From: OAS926 sp035503715
Lineage (GTDB): Bacteria > Pseudomonadota > Alphaproteobacteria > Rhizobiales > Rhizobiaceae
Reading direction: 5' to 3'
Assembly: GCA_035503715.1 (NCBI GenBank)
Contig: DATJTE010000180.1
Location: 1-64,000 of the forward strand
DNA length: 64,000 nt
Each line of letters opens with the position of its first letter. Positions within the stretch are counted from its first letter, which is position 1. The notes under the pieces were generated by a model, which was given only the letters and a program-made list of their open reading frames with translations, was not told where the DNA came from and ran no database searches. A program made the position numbers and the translations under genes. Shown here in pieces: positions 35,292 to 44,575 of this stretch.

Positions 35292-35320
35292 CATATAATC
35301 GATGTTCGCGTTTCATTCAA
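35292..35320 (-). promoter_or_regulatory. Sigma-70-like promoter of third csp gene
   Basis: On the - strand, TTGAAT (35320-35315) and TATATG (35297-35292) are separated by exactly 17 bp. The predicted start point near 35285 gives a leader of about 130 nt, in line with other csp genes. Confidence 0.55.
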
Positions 35321-35330
35321 GTCCCCGTGA

Positions 35331-36236
35331 TCAAGAGTTCTTTGGCGCCAGCGATACGCCATTCATGCCGGCAACGGCGTCCGCCAGCATCGGCACGAAA
35401 TCCTCGCCCTTGCCGGTGTTGACGGCGTTGGCGAAGGCGTTGCGCACCGCCGCGCCGACTGGATTGGCGACGCCGGTTGCGTTGGCGAAAGCCGCCAGGT
35501 AGCCGAGATCCTTGAAACCGTTCTTCAGCGTGAAGCGATGCGCGTTCGGATCGCGCCCGACCACCCACTGAAAATAGGTGCGAAAGAAGGGACAATCCAT
35601 CCGGCCATCCTTGATGACGGCCTCGAAGGTCGCGGGGGAGAGGCCAGCCTTGATGCCCAATGTCAGTGCTTCGGCATAGATCGCGCCGTAGCCGAGCGAA
35701 ACGAAGTTGTTCAACAGCTTCATCGTGTGGCCGGTGCCGACAGGGCCAGTATGGACAACGCGGCCGGCGAAGCAGTCAATGACGGCCCGTGCGCGGGCGA
35801 CGACATCGTCAGGCCCGCCGACCATCACATCGAGTGTGCCGGCTTCGGCATCCTTCGGCGTGCGCGACAGCGGCGCGTCGATCAGTGTGATGCCTTGCGG
35901 CGCGAGTGCGGCGGCAAGGCGCGTCGTGGACGAAGGCTCCGAGGTCGAGCAGTCGATGATAAGCAGCGGCTTCATTGCGGACGCCAGACCATCGGGACCA
36001 TTGATCACCGCCTCGACTTCCGGACTGCCGGTGACGCAGATCACGACGATGTCCGAATTTTCGGCGAGCTCACGCGCCGACTTCGCCTCGGACGCGCCGC
36101 GCGAAATCAGGTCGTCAACGGCTTCGCGCCTGCGGTGGGCGAGGACCGTCAGGGGAAAGCCCTTGGCGACGATGTTCTTCGCCATGCCGGAGCCCATCAA
36201 CCCGAGCCCGATAAAGCCAACCCGTTCGTTCGCCAT
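35331..36236 (-). CDS. 3-hydroxyisobutyrate dehydrogenase-family oxidoreductase
   Basis: A 301-residue beta-hydroxyacid dehydrogenase. The Rossmann motif GFIGLGLMGSGMA is at 7-19, the substrate signature DAPLSRTPKDAEAGTL (family DAPVSGG-like, here with SRTP) near 120, and the catalytic lysine in GHTMKLLNNF. The altered SRTP suggests a substrate other than 3-hydroxyisobutyrate. I use the second of two adjacent ATGs for better spacing to GAGGAGG. Confidence 0.9.
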   Translation of the reverse strand: MANERVGFIGLGLMGSGMAKNIVAKGFPLTVLAHRRREAVDDLISRGASEAKSARELAENSDIVVICVTGSPEVEAVINGPDGLASAMKPLLIIDCSTSEPSSTTRLAAALAPQGITLIDAPLSRTPKDAEAGTLDVMVGGPDDVVARARAVIDCFAGRVVHTGPVGTGHTMKLLNNFVSLGYGAIYAEALTLGIKAGLSPATFEAVIKDGRMDCPFFRTYFQWVVGRDPNAHRFTLKNGFKDLGYLAAFANATGVANPVGAAVRNAFANAVNTGKGEDFVPMLADAVAGMNGVSLAPKNS

Positions 36237-36364
36237 CATGTCCTCCTCGATATGCGCGCGGAACCATAAGGATTTTCGCTCCGTGCGTCACTTGCCGGCT
36301 GCCTTCGCAACGCCAGATTCCAGCTTAGACTATCGTCCAGCGATATTCCCTCGGGAGCCTGACC

Positions 36365-36694
36365 ATGAAAACCCTGATCGTTGCCGCAATGCTCGCCGCG
36401 GTCGCCTCAACGCCCGCTGCCGCGATTTCGAGATACAACACCGACGGCATGTCATGCCGGGAGGCGCAAAGCGCGGTGCGTTCCCAAGGCGCTGCCATCC
36501 TGCGCTACGCCTCCAAACGCAACCCGGGCATGACGCTCTACGACCGTTTCGTCCGGCACGGCGGCTATTGCCAGACGAACGAGATCGCGGTGCAGGGTTA
36601 TGTGCCGACTGCCGACCGCGCCTCGTGCCCGATCAAGCGTTGCGAGCCGGCGTCGAAACATTTCGACAATGACGAGATCTTTATCCCGCGCTGA
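36365..36694 (+). CDS. Small secreted cysteine-containing protein
   Basis: A 109-residue protein with a signal peptide (1-20, ending PAAA). The mature part has four cysteines (MSCREA, YCQTN, ASCPIKRC) and the phrase LYDRFVRHGGYC, a pattern I have seen among small rhizobial secreted proteins of unknown role. GGGAGC is upstream. Confidence 0.75.
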   Translation: MKTLIVAAMLAAVASTPAAAISRYNTDGMSCREAQSAVRSQGAAILRYASKRNPGMTLYDRFVRHGGYCQTNEIAVQGYVPTADRASCPIKRCEPASKHFDNDEIFIPR

Positions 36695-36711
36695 TCGTTT
36701 TTTTGTCGCAA

Positions 36712-36760
36712 ATCCGGACGGAAAACCGGTTTCCACTTTTCCTGGATTTGCTTTAGAGCG
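36712..36760. repeat. Dispersed intergenic repeat, copy 2
   Basis: Same unit as at 33584-33630, again ending at the 3' end of a minus-strand gene: the MGMT stop codon lies inside the repeat. One substitution separates the copies over about 42 bp. Confidence 0.75.
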
Positions 36761-37313
36761 GCAGGGACGCTTGCGCGGGTGGAGGTGGTCCGACGCGGAC
36801 GCCTTCCATCGCCAGCATCTTCTCCTTCGTGCGCGAACCGCCCGGCGCGGAGAAGCCGCCGATCTTGTTGCCGGCGGCGAGGATGCGGTGGCAAGGCACC
36901 ACGATTGGCAGCGGGTTTTGACCGAGCGCCGCGCCGGTTTCGCGCGCCAGGCCAGGATGGCCGGCACGCTTCGCCAACTCGCCATAGGTGACGGTTTCGC
37001 CGTAATGCAGCGCTTTAGCCGCGTCGTAGATGGCGAGGCGAAAATCGTCGATCCCGGAAAGATCGAGCGGCACGGTCGAGAAGTCGACTTCTTCGCCCGC
37101 CGCATACGACTTCAGGCTCTCTACAACCGCCGCGATCACCGGTGAAAGCGGGGCATCTGGCAGGTTCGCTTCGCGCTTCTCGACCCGCCGCAAAACCGAC
37201 TCCCGTTCGCGTTCCGGCAGCCAGACGCGGGTCAGGCCTTCAGCGCTCCAGGTCACCGCCATCCAGCCGAGCGCGGTTTCGAAAATGTGGCGGCCGATCG
37301 AAGAGTTTGTCAT
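36753..37313 (-). CDS. Methylated-DNA-protein-cysteine methyltransferase
   Basis: A 186-residue suicide repair protein of the Ogt/MGMT family, which takes the alkyl group from O6-alkylguanine onto the active cysteine C141 in VVPCHRI. The helix-turn-helix TYGELAKRAGHPGLAR and the ARG-loop equivalent are present. There is no Ada regulatory domain. The C-terminal Pro-rich tail runs into a dispersed repeat, so the last residues (QASLPL) are repeat-encoded. Confidence 0.93.
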   Translation of the reverse strand: MTNSSIGRHIFETALGWMAVTWSAEGLTRVWLPERERESVLRRVEKREANLPDAPLSPVIAAVVESLKSYAAGEEVDFSTVPLDLSGIDDFRLAIYDAAKALHYGETVTYGELAKRAGHPGLARETGAALGQNPLPIVVPCHRILAAGNKIGGFSAPGGSRTKEKMLAMEGVRVGPPPPAQASLPL

Positions 37314-37519
37314 GTCGTTTTCCTCGAATTCAGACTAGCACGGGAGCGCCCGCCGAAGAACATGATGGCGTTCGGCTCCTGACATATTTCAGGACTGTAA
37401 AATGGGCGGACAAAACGTGAAAAGCCACCCGAAACCTGCCCGGTTGCGCCGCTGCGCGGCGGCATGATAGGCAGCTTCTTCCCGGGACGGGACCGAATAC
37501 TCCAACCGCGAGAGCGGCG

Positions 37520-38242
37520 TTGCCTGAATTTCGACCTTCAATTCTTGCCGGGTTTTGCCTTTCGGTTTCCGCACTTGCCGGATGCACGACTGCTGGTATG
37601 CAGCAGACGACGAGCCTGCAGCCCGGTCCGGCTGTGATCGAGCAGGGTTACGCGCCATTGCCCGAGTCCGTTGAAGTTCTGCCGACGGTGCTGGCGCGCG
37701 CCGAGGGAATTCCTGTGGTCGCGGAAGCCGGGGCGCAGCCGGCAGCGCCCGTCATGGTCGCTTCGCTCGGCGAGATGCCGGTTCCTATCGGCGAGGCCGC
37801 TCCTATGATCGTTCCGGCGTCATACGCGAAGGCCGACAACATCATCGGCGGATCGTCTTCTCGCCTCCAGATCGACGCGCTGATCGCGAAATATGCCGCG
37901 ATCTATGAGCTGCCGGTCGAGTTCGTACACGCGGTGGTGAAGCGCGAGAGCACCTACAATCCGAACGCCCATAACAAAGGCCACTGGGGCCTGATGCAGA
38001 TCAAGCATGCGACGGCGCGTGGCATGGGTTACAACGGTACCGCGCGGGGTCTGCTCGATCCCGAAACCAACCTCAAATACGCGGTCAAATATCTGAAGGG
38101 CGCCTATATGGTGGCCGATGGCAACCAGCGACTTGCCGACCGCATGTATCAGCGCGGCTATTATTACGACGCCAAGCGCAAGGGCCTGCTCGACGAGACA
38201 GGGCTCGGGCGCGACCGGGTTCGCAAGCGCCGTTCCATCTAG
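37520..38242 (+). CDS. Lytic transglycosylase, probable lipoprotein
   Basis: A 240-residue protein. A lipobox (SALAGC, Cys22) follows a short signal peptide, and residues of about 25-105 are Pro/Ala-rich and probably span the periplasm. The SLT domain at 112-225 has catalytic Glu143 (RESTYNPNA) and HWGLMQIKHATARGMGY. It cleaves peptidoglycan to 1,6-anhydro products. The start is TTG with a weak GAGAGCGG site. Lipidation would depend on lgt. Confidence 0.88.
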   Translation: MPEFRPSILAGFCLSVSALAGCTTAGMQQTTSLQPGPAVIEQGYAPLPESVEVLPTVLARAEGIPVVAEAGAQPAAPVMVASLGEMPVPIGEAAPMIVPASYAKADNIIGGSSSRLQIDALIAKYAAIYELPVEFVHAVVKRESTYNPNAHNKGHWGLMQIKHATARGMGYNGTARGLLDPETNLKYAVKYLKGAYMVADGNQRLADRMYQRGYYYDAKRKGLLDETGLGRDRVRKRRSI

Positions 38243-38348
38243 CTGTCAGCCGCTTTCCGGCCACAATCACCCGGTGCCACGGGCGGCTGAGCCGGGAACA
38301 ATAAGGATTCCATATCGTTGACAGGGCTGAACGATATGGAGAGATCCC

Positions 38349-38534
38349 ATGCCCGGCAAACGTGAATTGATCGAACCGAACAAGGGCGACAAGCGCTTCG
38401 TGCGCCGTGATGATCGTGGCCGCTTCGACGAGGTTGAAGATGTCGGTCGCTCTCTGGCGCAAGACCAGAAGCGGAAGGCCAAGGCGGACGCGAAGCCAGG
38501 CTACGGCGACCGCGGTGACCGCAAGACGCACTAA
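38349..38534 (+). CDS. Small basic conserved protein
   Basis: A 61-residue highly charged, probably disordered protein (PNKGDKRFVRRDDRGRF, then KRKAKADAK). GGAGAG precedes the ATG. It matches my memory of small rhizobial proteins with the PNKGDKRYVRR motif, all of unknown function. Confidence 0.7.
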   Translation: MPGKRELIEPNKGDKRFVRRDDRGRFDEVEDVGRSLAQDQKRKAKADAKPGYGDRGDRKTH

Positions 38535-38569
38535 GTTTGCAACGGAGTGGCAACCGGCTGCGCCCTGCA

Positions 38570-39040
38570 TCACTGACCGTTAAGTTCCGCGAGAGTTCGT
38601 TTCAGCGCCTCCAGGATCGGCCGCTGGCCGGCGTGAATTTTCTCTCCGGCCTCATCAAGCGAGAACCACGCCGCCCTGTCGACTTCGGGGAATTGGCGTT
38701 TCATGCCCGAACGCGGCGGCCACTCCATCTCGAACAGATTGCTCTTGAGTTCTACCGGGTCGGCGTCGCCTTCGAGCGCCCAGGCGATGACGACCTTGGC
38801 GCCAGGTTGACGGAATTCTCCCAAAGGCACGAAATCGCCATCGACCGCAAAGCCCGTTTCTTCCAGGAATTCGCGTCGCGCGGCGGCGAGCGTGTCCTCG
38901 TCGGCGTCGACGAGCCCTTTGGGAATCGACCACGCCGCCTCATCCTTCTTTGCCCAGAATGGCCCGCCCGGATGGACGAGAAAGACCTCCCGGTTACCGT
39001 TCGAGCGATGGAGAAGGATTCCAGCGCTGAGTTTCGGCAT
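38570..39040 (-). CDS. NUDIX hydrolase
   Basis: A 156-residue Nudix enzyme of the diadenosine polyphosphate/DNA mismatch-like type. The complete Nudix box (Gx5Ex7REUxEExGU) is at 42-64 (ARREFLEETGF at its core). It hydrolyses nucleoside diphosphates linked to another group; the substrate is not identifiable. It begins with MPKLSAGILLHR, a usual family start. Confidence 0.92.
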   Translation of the reverse strand: MPKLSAGILLHRSNGNREVFLVHPGGPFWAKKDEAAWSIPKGLVDADEDTLAAARREFLEETGFAVDGDFVPLGEFRQPGAKVVIAWALEGDADPVELKSNLFEMEWPPRSGMKRQFPEVDRAAWFSLDEAGEKIHAGQRPILEALKRTLAELNGQ

Positions 39041-39181
39041 GTATTTCCCCAGTCACATTGAGCTTGCCAACACGAGACGCGCTTGACTGCTCGATGACCA
39101 TACTACCGCGGATGCCGAAATCCATGGCGGGGCCCGCCGAGGACGCCCGGACGCCTTGGCCGAACGCGGGGGCTCTTCGGC

Positions 39182-40837
39182 CTACACCACGAGGAAATCC
39201 GCGTTGGTGAGGGCGAGGTTGATAGCGAGGTCCGCGAACTGTTTGGCGCCGCCGGCCGCACTGCCATTGCTGTCGTAGAACAACTCACCTGTGTCGGTTT
39301 CGTAAATGATACGGTGGGCGGCGGTCGTAGCTGCGCCTGTCGCGTTGGCGGTGAAAGCCGCTGCGGCAAGCGTCCCCGTCTCCGTCAGCGCGGTGAAGAC
39401 CGAATTATCGAGCTTGATCGTGTCGTCGGCGACGGAGAAGCCGGTGATGGTGTCGATATTGTTCGCGCCGAGCGCGGTGGTGAAGAAGAATGAATCGGAG
39501 CCGCCGCCGCCGATCAGCGTGTCGTTGCCCAGGAGGCCGTCGAGGGCGTCGTTGCCTGCGAGGCCGCTCAGCACATTGACGCCGTCATTGCCGGTAAGGA
39601 TGTTGGCAACGCTGTTGCCCGTCCCGTCGATGTTAGCGCTTCCCAGCAGCTTCAGGCGCTCGACGTTGGCGCCCAGGCTGTAGCTGATCGAGGACCGCAC
39701 ATTGTCAGTGCCCGCCGCAGCGTACTCAGTGATGACGTCGCCGGCATTGTCGACGTAATAGATATCGTTGCCGGCGTATCCATACATTGCGTCCGCGCCG
39801 CCGCCGCCATCGAGGATGTTGATGCCGTCATTGCCGTGAATGGTTTGCGCCCGTTCATTGCCGGTCAGGTTGATCGGGATGGTGAACGGCACGAACAAAG
39901 TCATTATTTGTTCGACGTGCACGCCTTCCGAAAGCGTGAAGTTCACGGACGCATAAACGGTGTCCGTGCCTCCGCCGGCGCTCTCGACAAGGATGTCGCC
40001 TGTATCTTCGATATAGTAGTCGTCGTTGCCGGTACCGCCGATCAGCGTATCGATGCCCGCGCCGCCGTTGATCCGGTCGTTGCCGCCTTCACCGCGCACC
40101 GTATCGTTGCCATCCATCGCCCAGACCGCATCATTGCCGTTGCCGCCCCAGATGGAATCGTTGCCGCCATGGCCATGGAACAGGTCGTCGCCGTCCAGCC
40201 CGCGCAGCGTGTTGGCCACGTTATTTCCGAACAGCTTGTCGTCATGGTCCGAGCCGGTGAGGTTTTCGAAGCTGTTGAGTTCGTCGCCGGCAGCGTCCCC
40301 TTCGCTCGCGGTGTCGTCGATGAGCGAGATGACAACCCTGGCGGCTGAGCCTGCATAGGACGCCGTATCGATGCCGGTGCCTCCACTCAACGTATCCGCG
40401 CCGCCGCCGCCCTTGAGTGTATCCTTGCCGCTGCCTCCATCGAGCGTGTCGGCGCCCCCACCGCCCTTCAGAAAATCATCGTCTTCCAATCCCTTGAGGA
40501 TGTTAGCACTAGCGTTGCCGGTCAGGAAATCAGCGTGCGCTGATCCCCACACGTCCTCAATGCTGGAGTAAGTGTCGCCTTCGGCAGTTCCCCCGATTCC
40601 GGGTCCGGACGTCAGGTTGACGGTCACGCCGACAGTCGAATCGCTGTAGTTGGCAGAGTCGATGCCGCTGCCGCCAAAAAGCTGGTCGGCACCTCCGCCG
40701 CCCTTGAGCGTATCATTGCCGCCGAGACTATAAATCACATCGTCGCCGAGATATCCGAATATCGTGTCGAAGCCTTCGGTGACGCCGTCCGCCGCATCGA
40801 GGGTTTCTGAGTTATCAGTGCCGTAAACTGAAGCCAT
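39182..40837 (-). CDS. RTX calcium-binding exoprotein
   Basis: A 551-residue acidic protein made almost entirely of RTX blocks (GGxGxDxLxG), in at least five clusters separated by beta-strand linkers. The C-terminal 110 residues (IDTITGFSVADDTIKL to NADFLVV) form the usual type I secretion end of rhizobial RTX proteins. There is no hydrophobic pore-forming region and few lysines (about ten), most of them inside LKGGGG turns. It follows an HlyC-like acyltransferase gene by 72 bp in the same direction. No transporter is nearby. Ribosome site GGAAAGG. Confidence 0.88.
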   Translation of the reverse strand: MASVYGTDNSETLDAADGVTEGFDTIFGYLGDDVIYSLGGNDTLKGGGGADQLFGGSGIDSANYSDSTVGVTVNLTSGPGIGGTAEGDTYSSIEDVWGSAHADFLTGNASANILKGLEDDDFLKGGGGADTLDGGSGKDTLKGGGGADTLSGGTGIDTASYAGSAARVVISLIDDTASEGDAAGDELNSFENLTGSDHDDKLFGNNVANTLRGLDGDDLFHGHGGNDSIWGGNGNDAVWAMDGNDTVRGEGGNDRINGGAGIDTLIGGTGNDDYYIEDTGDILVESAGGGTDTVYASVNFTLSEGVHVEQIMTLFVPFTIPINLTGNERAQTIHGNDGINILDGGGGADAMYGYAGNDIYYVDNAGDVITEYAAAGTDNVRSSISYSLGANVERLKLLGSANIDGTGNSVANILTGNDGVNVLSGLAGNDALDGLLGNDTLIGGGGSDSFFFTTALGANNIDTITGFSVADDTIKLDNSVFTALTETGTLAAAAFTANATGAATTAAHRIIYETDTGELFYDSNGSAAGGAKQFADLAINLALTNADFLVV

Positions 40838-40909
40838 TGCTGTGCCTTTCCAACCGTTCGAGCCATGCCGCGGCTGTCACTGATCGCGCGGCCCCGTTTC
40901 CAAATTCGC

Positions 40910-41548
40910 TTACCGCGTTAATCCCGGCCGGCGAGCTCGGTTCGCCGTCTCGGTCGCGAAGACTTTGAAAGGTTCATCCGCTGATGCGCTCGACGTGTGC
41001 GCCACGAAATCATTGACGCGCTGGCGCATTGGCCTCGTGCTGCCATCCTTGTAATGGCGCTTGAAATACATCATCTGCTTGCCGCGCATGGCCTCTCGCG
41101 CTGCTCCAAGTACGAGACGGTTGACCTCGATCCGGTCCGCCGACCAGGCATTGAAGACGATGCAATCGCCGTCGCGGGCTTCAGCATCGGAAAAGCCGCC
41201 TCGGTCTTCCACCCAGGCTTCGGCTACTTCCCTGCTCGTGAGTGCCCAGCCGAGAAATCCGACCACCTTGTCCTGATCGTCGAGGACAAACTGGTAATGC
41301 TTGCGGTTAATCTGGCCGACGAGGATCCGCGACCATTCGCCGAAGCGCAGATGGGCGAACGCCGGCTTGGTCATCAGGTGATTGACTGCCATGCCGAGTG
41401 CCGAGACCGGGCTTTCGGGTCGAAACAGGCGCAGGCCGACCGGTCGAGCACGAGCGGTCGTCAGGTCCGCTGTTCGCCGAAGCAGAATCGACGACCCGGC
41501 GGTTTGCGTCAACGCGGGTGCTGGGATGGATAAGGCCTTCTCTGTCAT
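40910..41548 (-). CDS. RTX toxin-activating lysine acyltransferase, HlyC-like
   Basis: A 212-residue protein whose residues 55-145 fit the HlyC family, which moves an acyl chain from acyl-ACP to lysines of an RTX protein. The catalytic His is probably H66 (FAHLRFGEW) and the Asp D128 (DGDCIVFNAW); VVGFLGWA at 95-102 is the family core. The first 45 residues are a variable extension. Its place just upstream of the RTX gene copies the hlyC-hlyA order. Family assignment is by eye. Confidence 0.75.
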   Translation of the reverse strand: MTEKALSIPAPALTQTAGSSILLRRTADLTTARARPVGLRLFRPESPVSALGMAVNHLMTKPAFAHLRFGEWSRILVGQINRKHYQFVLDDQDKVVGFLGWALTSREVAEAWVEDRGGFSDAEARDGDCIVFNAWSADRIEVNRLVLGAAREAMRGKQMMYFKRHYKDGSTRPMRQRVNDFVAHTSSASADEPFKVFATETANRARRPGLTR

Positions 41549-41916
41549 GGTGACGCTGCCGTGGGGTTGAAGGAAACGCCCGGATCACGCGGAAATCCGT
41601 CTTGATGAGCCGAGGCCGAGCGGCGGTGTGCCTTCGGTCTGTTCGTTGTCTGCGCGGGAGACTGTGGCTGGATTTGGCTGGCGTCTAAGGGACTTGCGTG
41701 AGTCCATTCGATCTTTCGCGATTTCAGTCGGATGGACGTTTCACGATGCGCGAATTTCGCCTCACCGAGAAACCGCAGCGAATATTGATGATCGGAGCCG
41801 CGATGCCTTGCTTTGACGCTGACCGGCTCATTCAATGCATGTAGCGCTTGGCGTGCGTAATATTGCGCTTACCTAATGTAATACATGCTTAACTGCTCAC
41901 AGGCACAATACGCGAC
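41549..41916. other. Gene-free interval between divergent genes
   Basis: No credible coding frame in about 370 bp. It must hold the promoters of the hlyC-like gene (-) and the membrane-protein gene (+). The right end is AT-rich, with a palindrome ATGTAATACAT at 41876-41886, 30 bp before the + strand start. Confidence 0.5.
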
Positions 41917-42405
41917 ATGGATACGGCAGCCGATGACAAGGATTTGCCTGAAGGCGCCGATGCCGCGCCCGTTGAAAAGCCGCGTGCTTCGCTCATTGGC
42001 AATGTAGCGCTTTTTCTGATCGCGCCCGTGCTTGCCGGGGCCGGCGTGTTCGCCGGCATGGCTCTGATGGAGGGTGAACCCGAGATTATATACCGCGCAG
42101 GCGTGCCCCTCTCGGTCACCGAAACAGTCGGCTCGGTACAACTCGATCTAGACGCTGCGGCCGAAACCTCCTTCTCCTACTCCTTCGAGCTGTCCGAGAT
42201 GCTCAAGGGTAGTTGCGGCGAGGTGGTGACGGATGCTCTTGCCGCGGCAAGCCGCGCCGAGACGCTCAAGGACGTCACGCTGGTGATCCGATCGCGCGAG
42301 GCCGCCACACGACGCGCCGCGTCGATCACAACTGCCAAATCCTGCAATCGGGTCCTGGTCGAGATCGAACTGGCCGAAGTGAAGGCGAAGAAGCAGGGCT
42401 ATTGA
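41917..42405 (+). CDS. Membrane-anchored periplasmic protein, paralog A
   Basis: A 162-residue protein: a 25-residue acidic cytoplasmic start, one membrane helix (about 27-50), and a periplasmic domain of about 110 residues with cysteines in GSCGEV and KSCNRV. The domain aligns with that of the gene at 45847 (AAETSFSYSFELSEML against AAENSYTYSLALSVML), so the two are paralogs. The topology recalls FliL, but no flagellar gene is near. Unknown function. Confidence 0.75.
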   Translation: MDTAADDKDLPEGADAAPVEKPRASLIGNVALFLIAPVLAGAGVFAGMALMEGEPEIIYRAGVPLSVTETVGSVQLDLDAAAETSFSYSFELSEMLKGSCGEVVTDALAAASRAETLKDVTLVIRSREAATRRAASITTAKSCNRVLVEIELAEVKAKKQGY

Positions 42406-42467
42406 TCCAGTAACTGCAACCTGAGGGCGGGTGCGCGAGTTTAGTTGCATCCGCACGAGGTTGTTTC

Positions 42468-43565
42468 ATGAAGAGCAGTTCTTCCAGTTCCGCGCCGTCG
42501 CCCCGAAAAGGCATGCCGAGCCCAAGGCTCGACGAGCGTGAGTTCAAGCGGCGCTATAGACAGCAGTTTTGTGATCCGGCGTTCGAGGCGCTGAACGGCG
42601 AGGTCGAGCGGATCACGCACGTCGCGTGGGAGGCTTATGAGGATTCGCGCAAGAGCCCGCTCACGCGCAAGGCGGGACCGGAATTCGCCGATCCCGAGTA
42701 CGATCTCTCCGTCGAGTGGCTCGCCGCGCGCGATGCGATCCTCGATGCGCAGAAACGGCATGAAGACGAAGCTCTCGCGCCGCGCATTCTCCTGATCAAT
42801 GGTTCGTCGCGCAGCGAGCACACCTGTCCCGGTGAGATGTCGAAGAGCTTTCGGCTGACTGAGATCGCGCGCGAGACGATCGCGGATGAAGCCAGGCTGG
42901 AGACCGACGTGCTCGATCTTTCCCGGCTGGCCTCCGAATACGGCCGCCATATCCATCCGTGCAAGGCGTGCTTCTCGACGGCCGCGCCGCTCTGCCACTG
43001 GCCGTGCTCCTGTTATCCGAACCACTCACTTGGTCAGGTGCAGGACTGGATGAACGATATCTATCCGCTGTGGGTCGCAGCGCACGGCGTCATGATCGTC
43101 ACGCCGGTGAACTGGTACACGACCTCCTCTCCGCTCAAGCTGATGATCGACAGGATGGTCTGCGCCGATGGCGGCAATCCGGATCCGACGCTGACCGGCG
43201 GCAAGGATGCTGCCAAGGCAAAGAAGGTCGAGCTCGACGGGTGGGATTATCCACGGCATCTGGCCGGCAGGCTTTTCTCCGTCATCGTACATGGCGATGT
43301 CGAGGGCGCGGAGAATACGCGCCGTGGCGTGGCTGACTGGTTGCGCTTCATGCATCTCATTCCCGCCGGGCCTCAGGCTGAGATCGACCGCTACATCGGC
43401 TACTGGAAGCCTTACGCGACCAACCATGTTGAGCTCGACGCCGACGAAGCGGTGCAAGAGGAAGTGCGCAACGCGGCCCGCACGCTTGCCGAGGCGGTGA
43501 TCGCCAGGCGGGCAGGGCGCCTGGTTGCTGCGGGCGAACATCTGGAGGAAGCGCGGCAGAAGTGA
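42468..43565 (+). CDS. Flavodoxin/NADPH-dependent FMN reductase-like protein
   Basis: A 365-residue protein. After a 100-residue helical N-terminal region, a flavodoxin-like fold begins with the FMN phosphate loop at NGSSRS (111-116). A cysteine-rich stretch follows (CKACFSTAAPLCHWPCSC), and PVNWYTTSSPLKLMIDR is the usual flavin-binding second motif. It resembles iron-sulfur-flavoprotein or multimeric flavodoxin WrbA-like reductases. Four close cysteines could bind a metal or cluster. Confidence 0.82.
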   Translation: MKSSSSSSAPSPRKGMPSPRLDEREFKRRYRQQFCDPAFEALNGEVERITHVAWEAYEDSRKSPLTRKAGPEFADPEYDLSVEWLAARDAILDAQKRHEDEALAPRILLINGSSRSEHTCPGEMSKSFRLTEIARETIADEARLETDVLDLSRLASEYGRHIHPCKACFSTAAPLCHWPCSCYPNHSLGQVQDWMNDIYPLWVAAHGVMIVTPVNWYTTSSPLKLMIDRMVCADGGNPDPTLTGGKDAAKAKKVELDGWDYPRHLAGRLFSVIVHGDVEGAENTRRGVADWLRFMHLIPAGPQAEIDRYIGYWKPYATNHVELDADEAVQEEVRNAARTLAEAVIARRAGRLVAAGEHLEEARQK

Positions 43566-43674
43566 GCAGCCTCGCGTGGCAAGCAAGCCAAAAAATTTCG
43601 GCCCTATATGTCGATTTCCCAATTCGCCGTTCGTCGTGCTGGCAGGAAGGCAATCGAACTCCAAGGAGAACACC

Positions 43675-44556
43675 ATGTTCCGCGCCATTCTCACAGCACT
43701 CGCCTCGGCCGCAGCGATCGTACTGACGGCGAGCGCCGCACTCGCTCAGTCCGAACCGAAGGGCGAGCGCGTCGAGGTCAACGGCATGCAGATGTATTAC
43801 GAGGTTTCGGGCGAGGGCGATCCGCTGATCGTGCTGCACGGCGCCTACATGAACATCCCGTCGATGGGCGCGATCATCCCGACACTCGCCAAGACCCACA
43901 AGGTCTACGCGATCGAGTTCCAGGGGCATGGCCGCACCACCGACATCGACCGGCCGATCACTTATCCGAACCTCGCCGACGACGTCGCTGCCTTCATGGA
44001 CAAGGTCGGCATCGAAAAAGCCGACGTGTTCGGATATTCGATGGGCGCCGCGGCCGGATTGCAGCTTGCCATCCGCCACCCTGGGAAGGTCAACAAGCTC
44101 GCGGCCGCATCGGTCGCGTATGATTTGAAAGGCTGGCAGCCGGACTTCCAGGCTTTCATTCCGCAGATGACGGTCGAGATGTTCACGTCGATGCCCATGG
44201 CCGAGGACTACAAGACACTCGCCGCCGATCCGAACGGGTTTCCGAAGCTGGTCGAAAAGCTGATCCAGCTCGAGAAGGAGCCGATGGCCTGGGAAGCGGA
44301 CGTGAAGACGCTGAAGACCCCGCTGCTCATCATCGCCGGCGACGCGGATGTCTCGACGCTCGAGCACAATGTCGCGCTGTTCAGGCTGCTCGGCGGCGGC
44401 GTCATGGGCGACATGGGCAAGCCGCTGCCGCAGTCGCGCCTGGCGATCCTGCCTGCCACCTCGCACACGGCCGTCATCAGCCAAGTCGATCTGCTGATGG
44501 GCTTCATCGAGCCGTTCCTGAAGGGCGAGACGCCGAAGGGTTTCTTCGAGCAGTAA
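43675..44556 (+). CDS. Secreted alpha/beta hydrolase
   Basis: 293 residues from ATG 43675 with AAGGAG upstream. A signal peptide (1-24, ending ALA) precedes an alpha/beta-hydrolase fold with the oxyanion loop LHGAYMN (54-60) and nucleophile S122 (GYSMGAA). The acid is probably in GDADVS and the base in the late ATSHTAV. Periplasmic esterase, haloperoxidase-like or lactonase activity is possible; the substrate is unknown. Confidence 0.88.
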   Translation: MFRAILTALASAAAIVLTASAALAQSEPKGERVEVNGMQMYYEVSGEGDPLIVLHGAYMNIPSMGAIIPTLAKTHKVYAIEFQGHGRTTDIDRPITYPNLADDVAAFMDKVGIEKADVFGYSMGAAAGLQLAIRHPGKVNKLAAASVAYDLKGWQPDFQAFIPQMTVEMFTSMPMAEDYKTLAADPNGFPKLVEKLIQLEKEPMAWEADVKTLKTPLLIIAGDADVSTLEHNVALFRLLGGGVMGDMGKPLPQSRLAILPATSHTAVISQVDLLMGFIEPFLKGETPKGFFEQ

Positions 44557-44575
44557 GTGCTGCACCTCACCCTAA

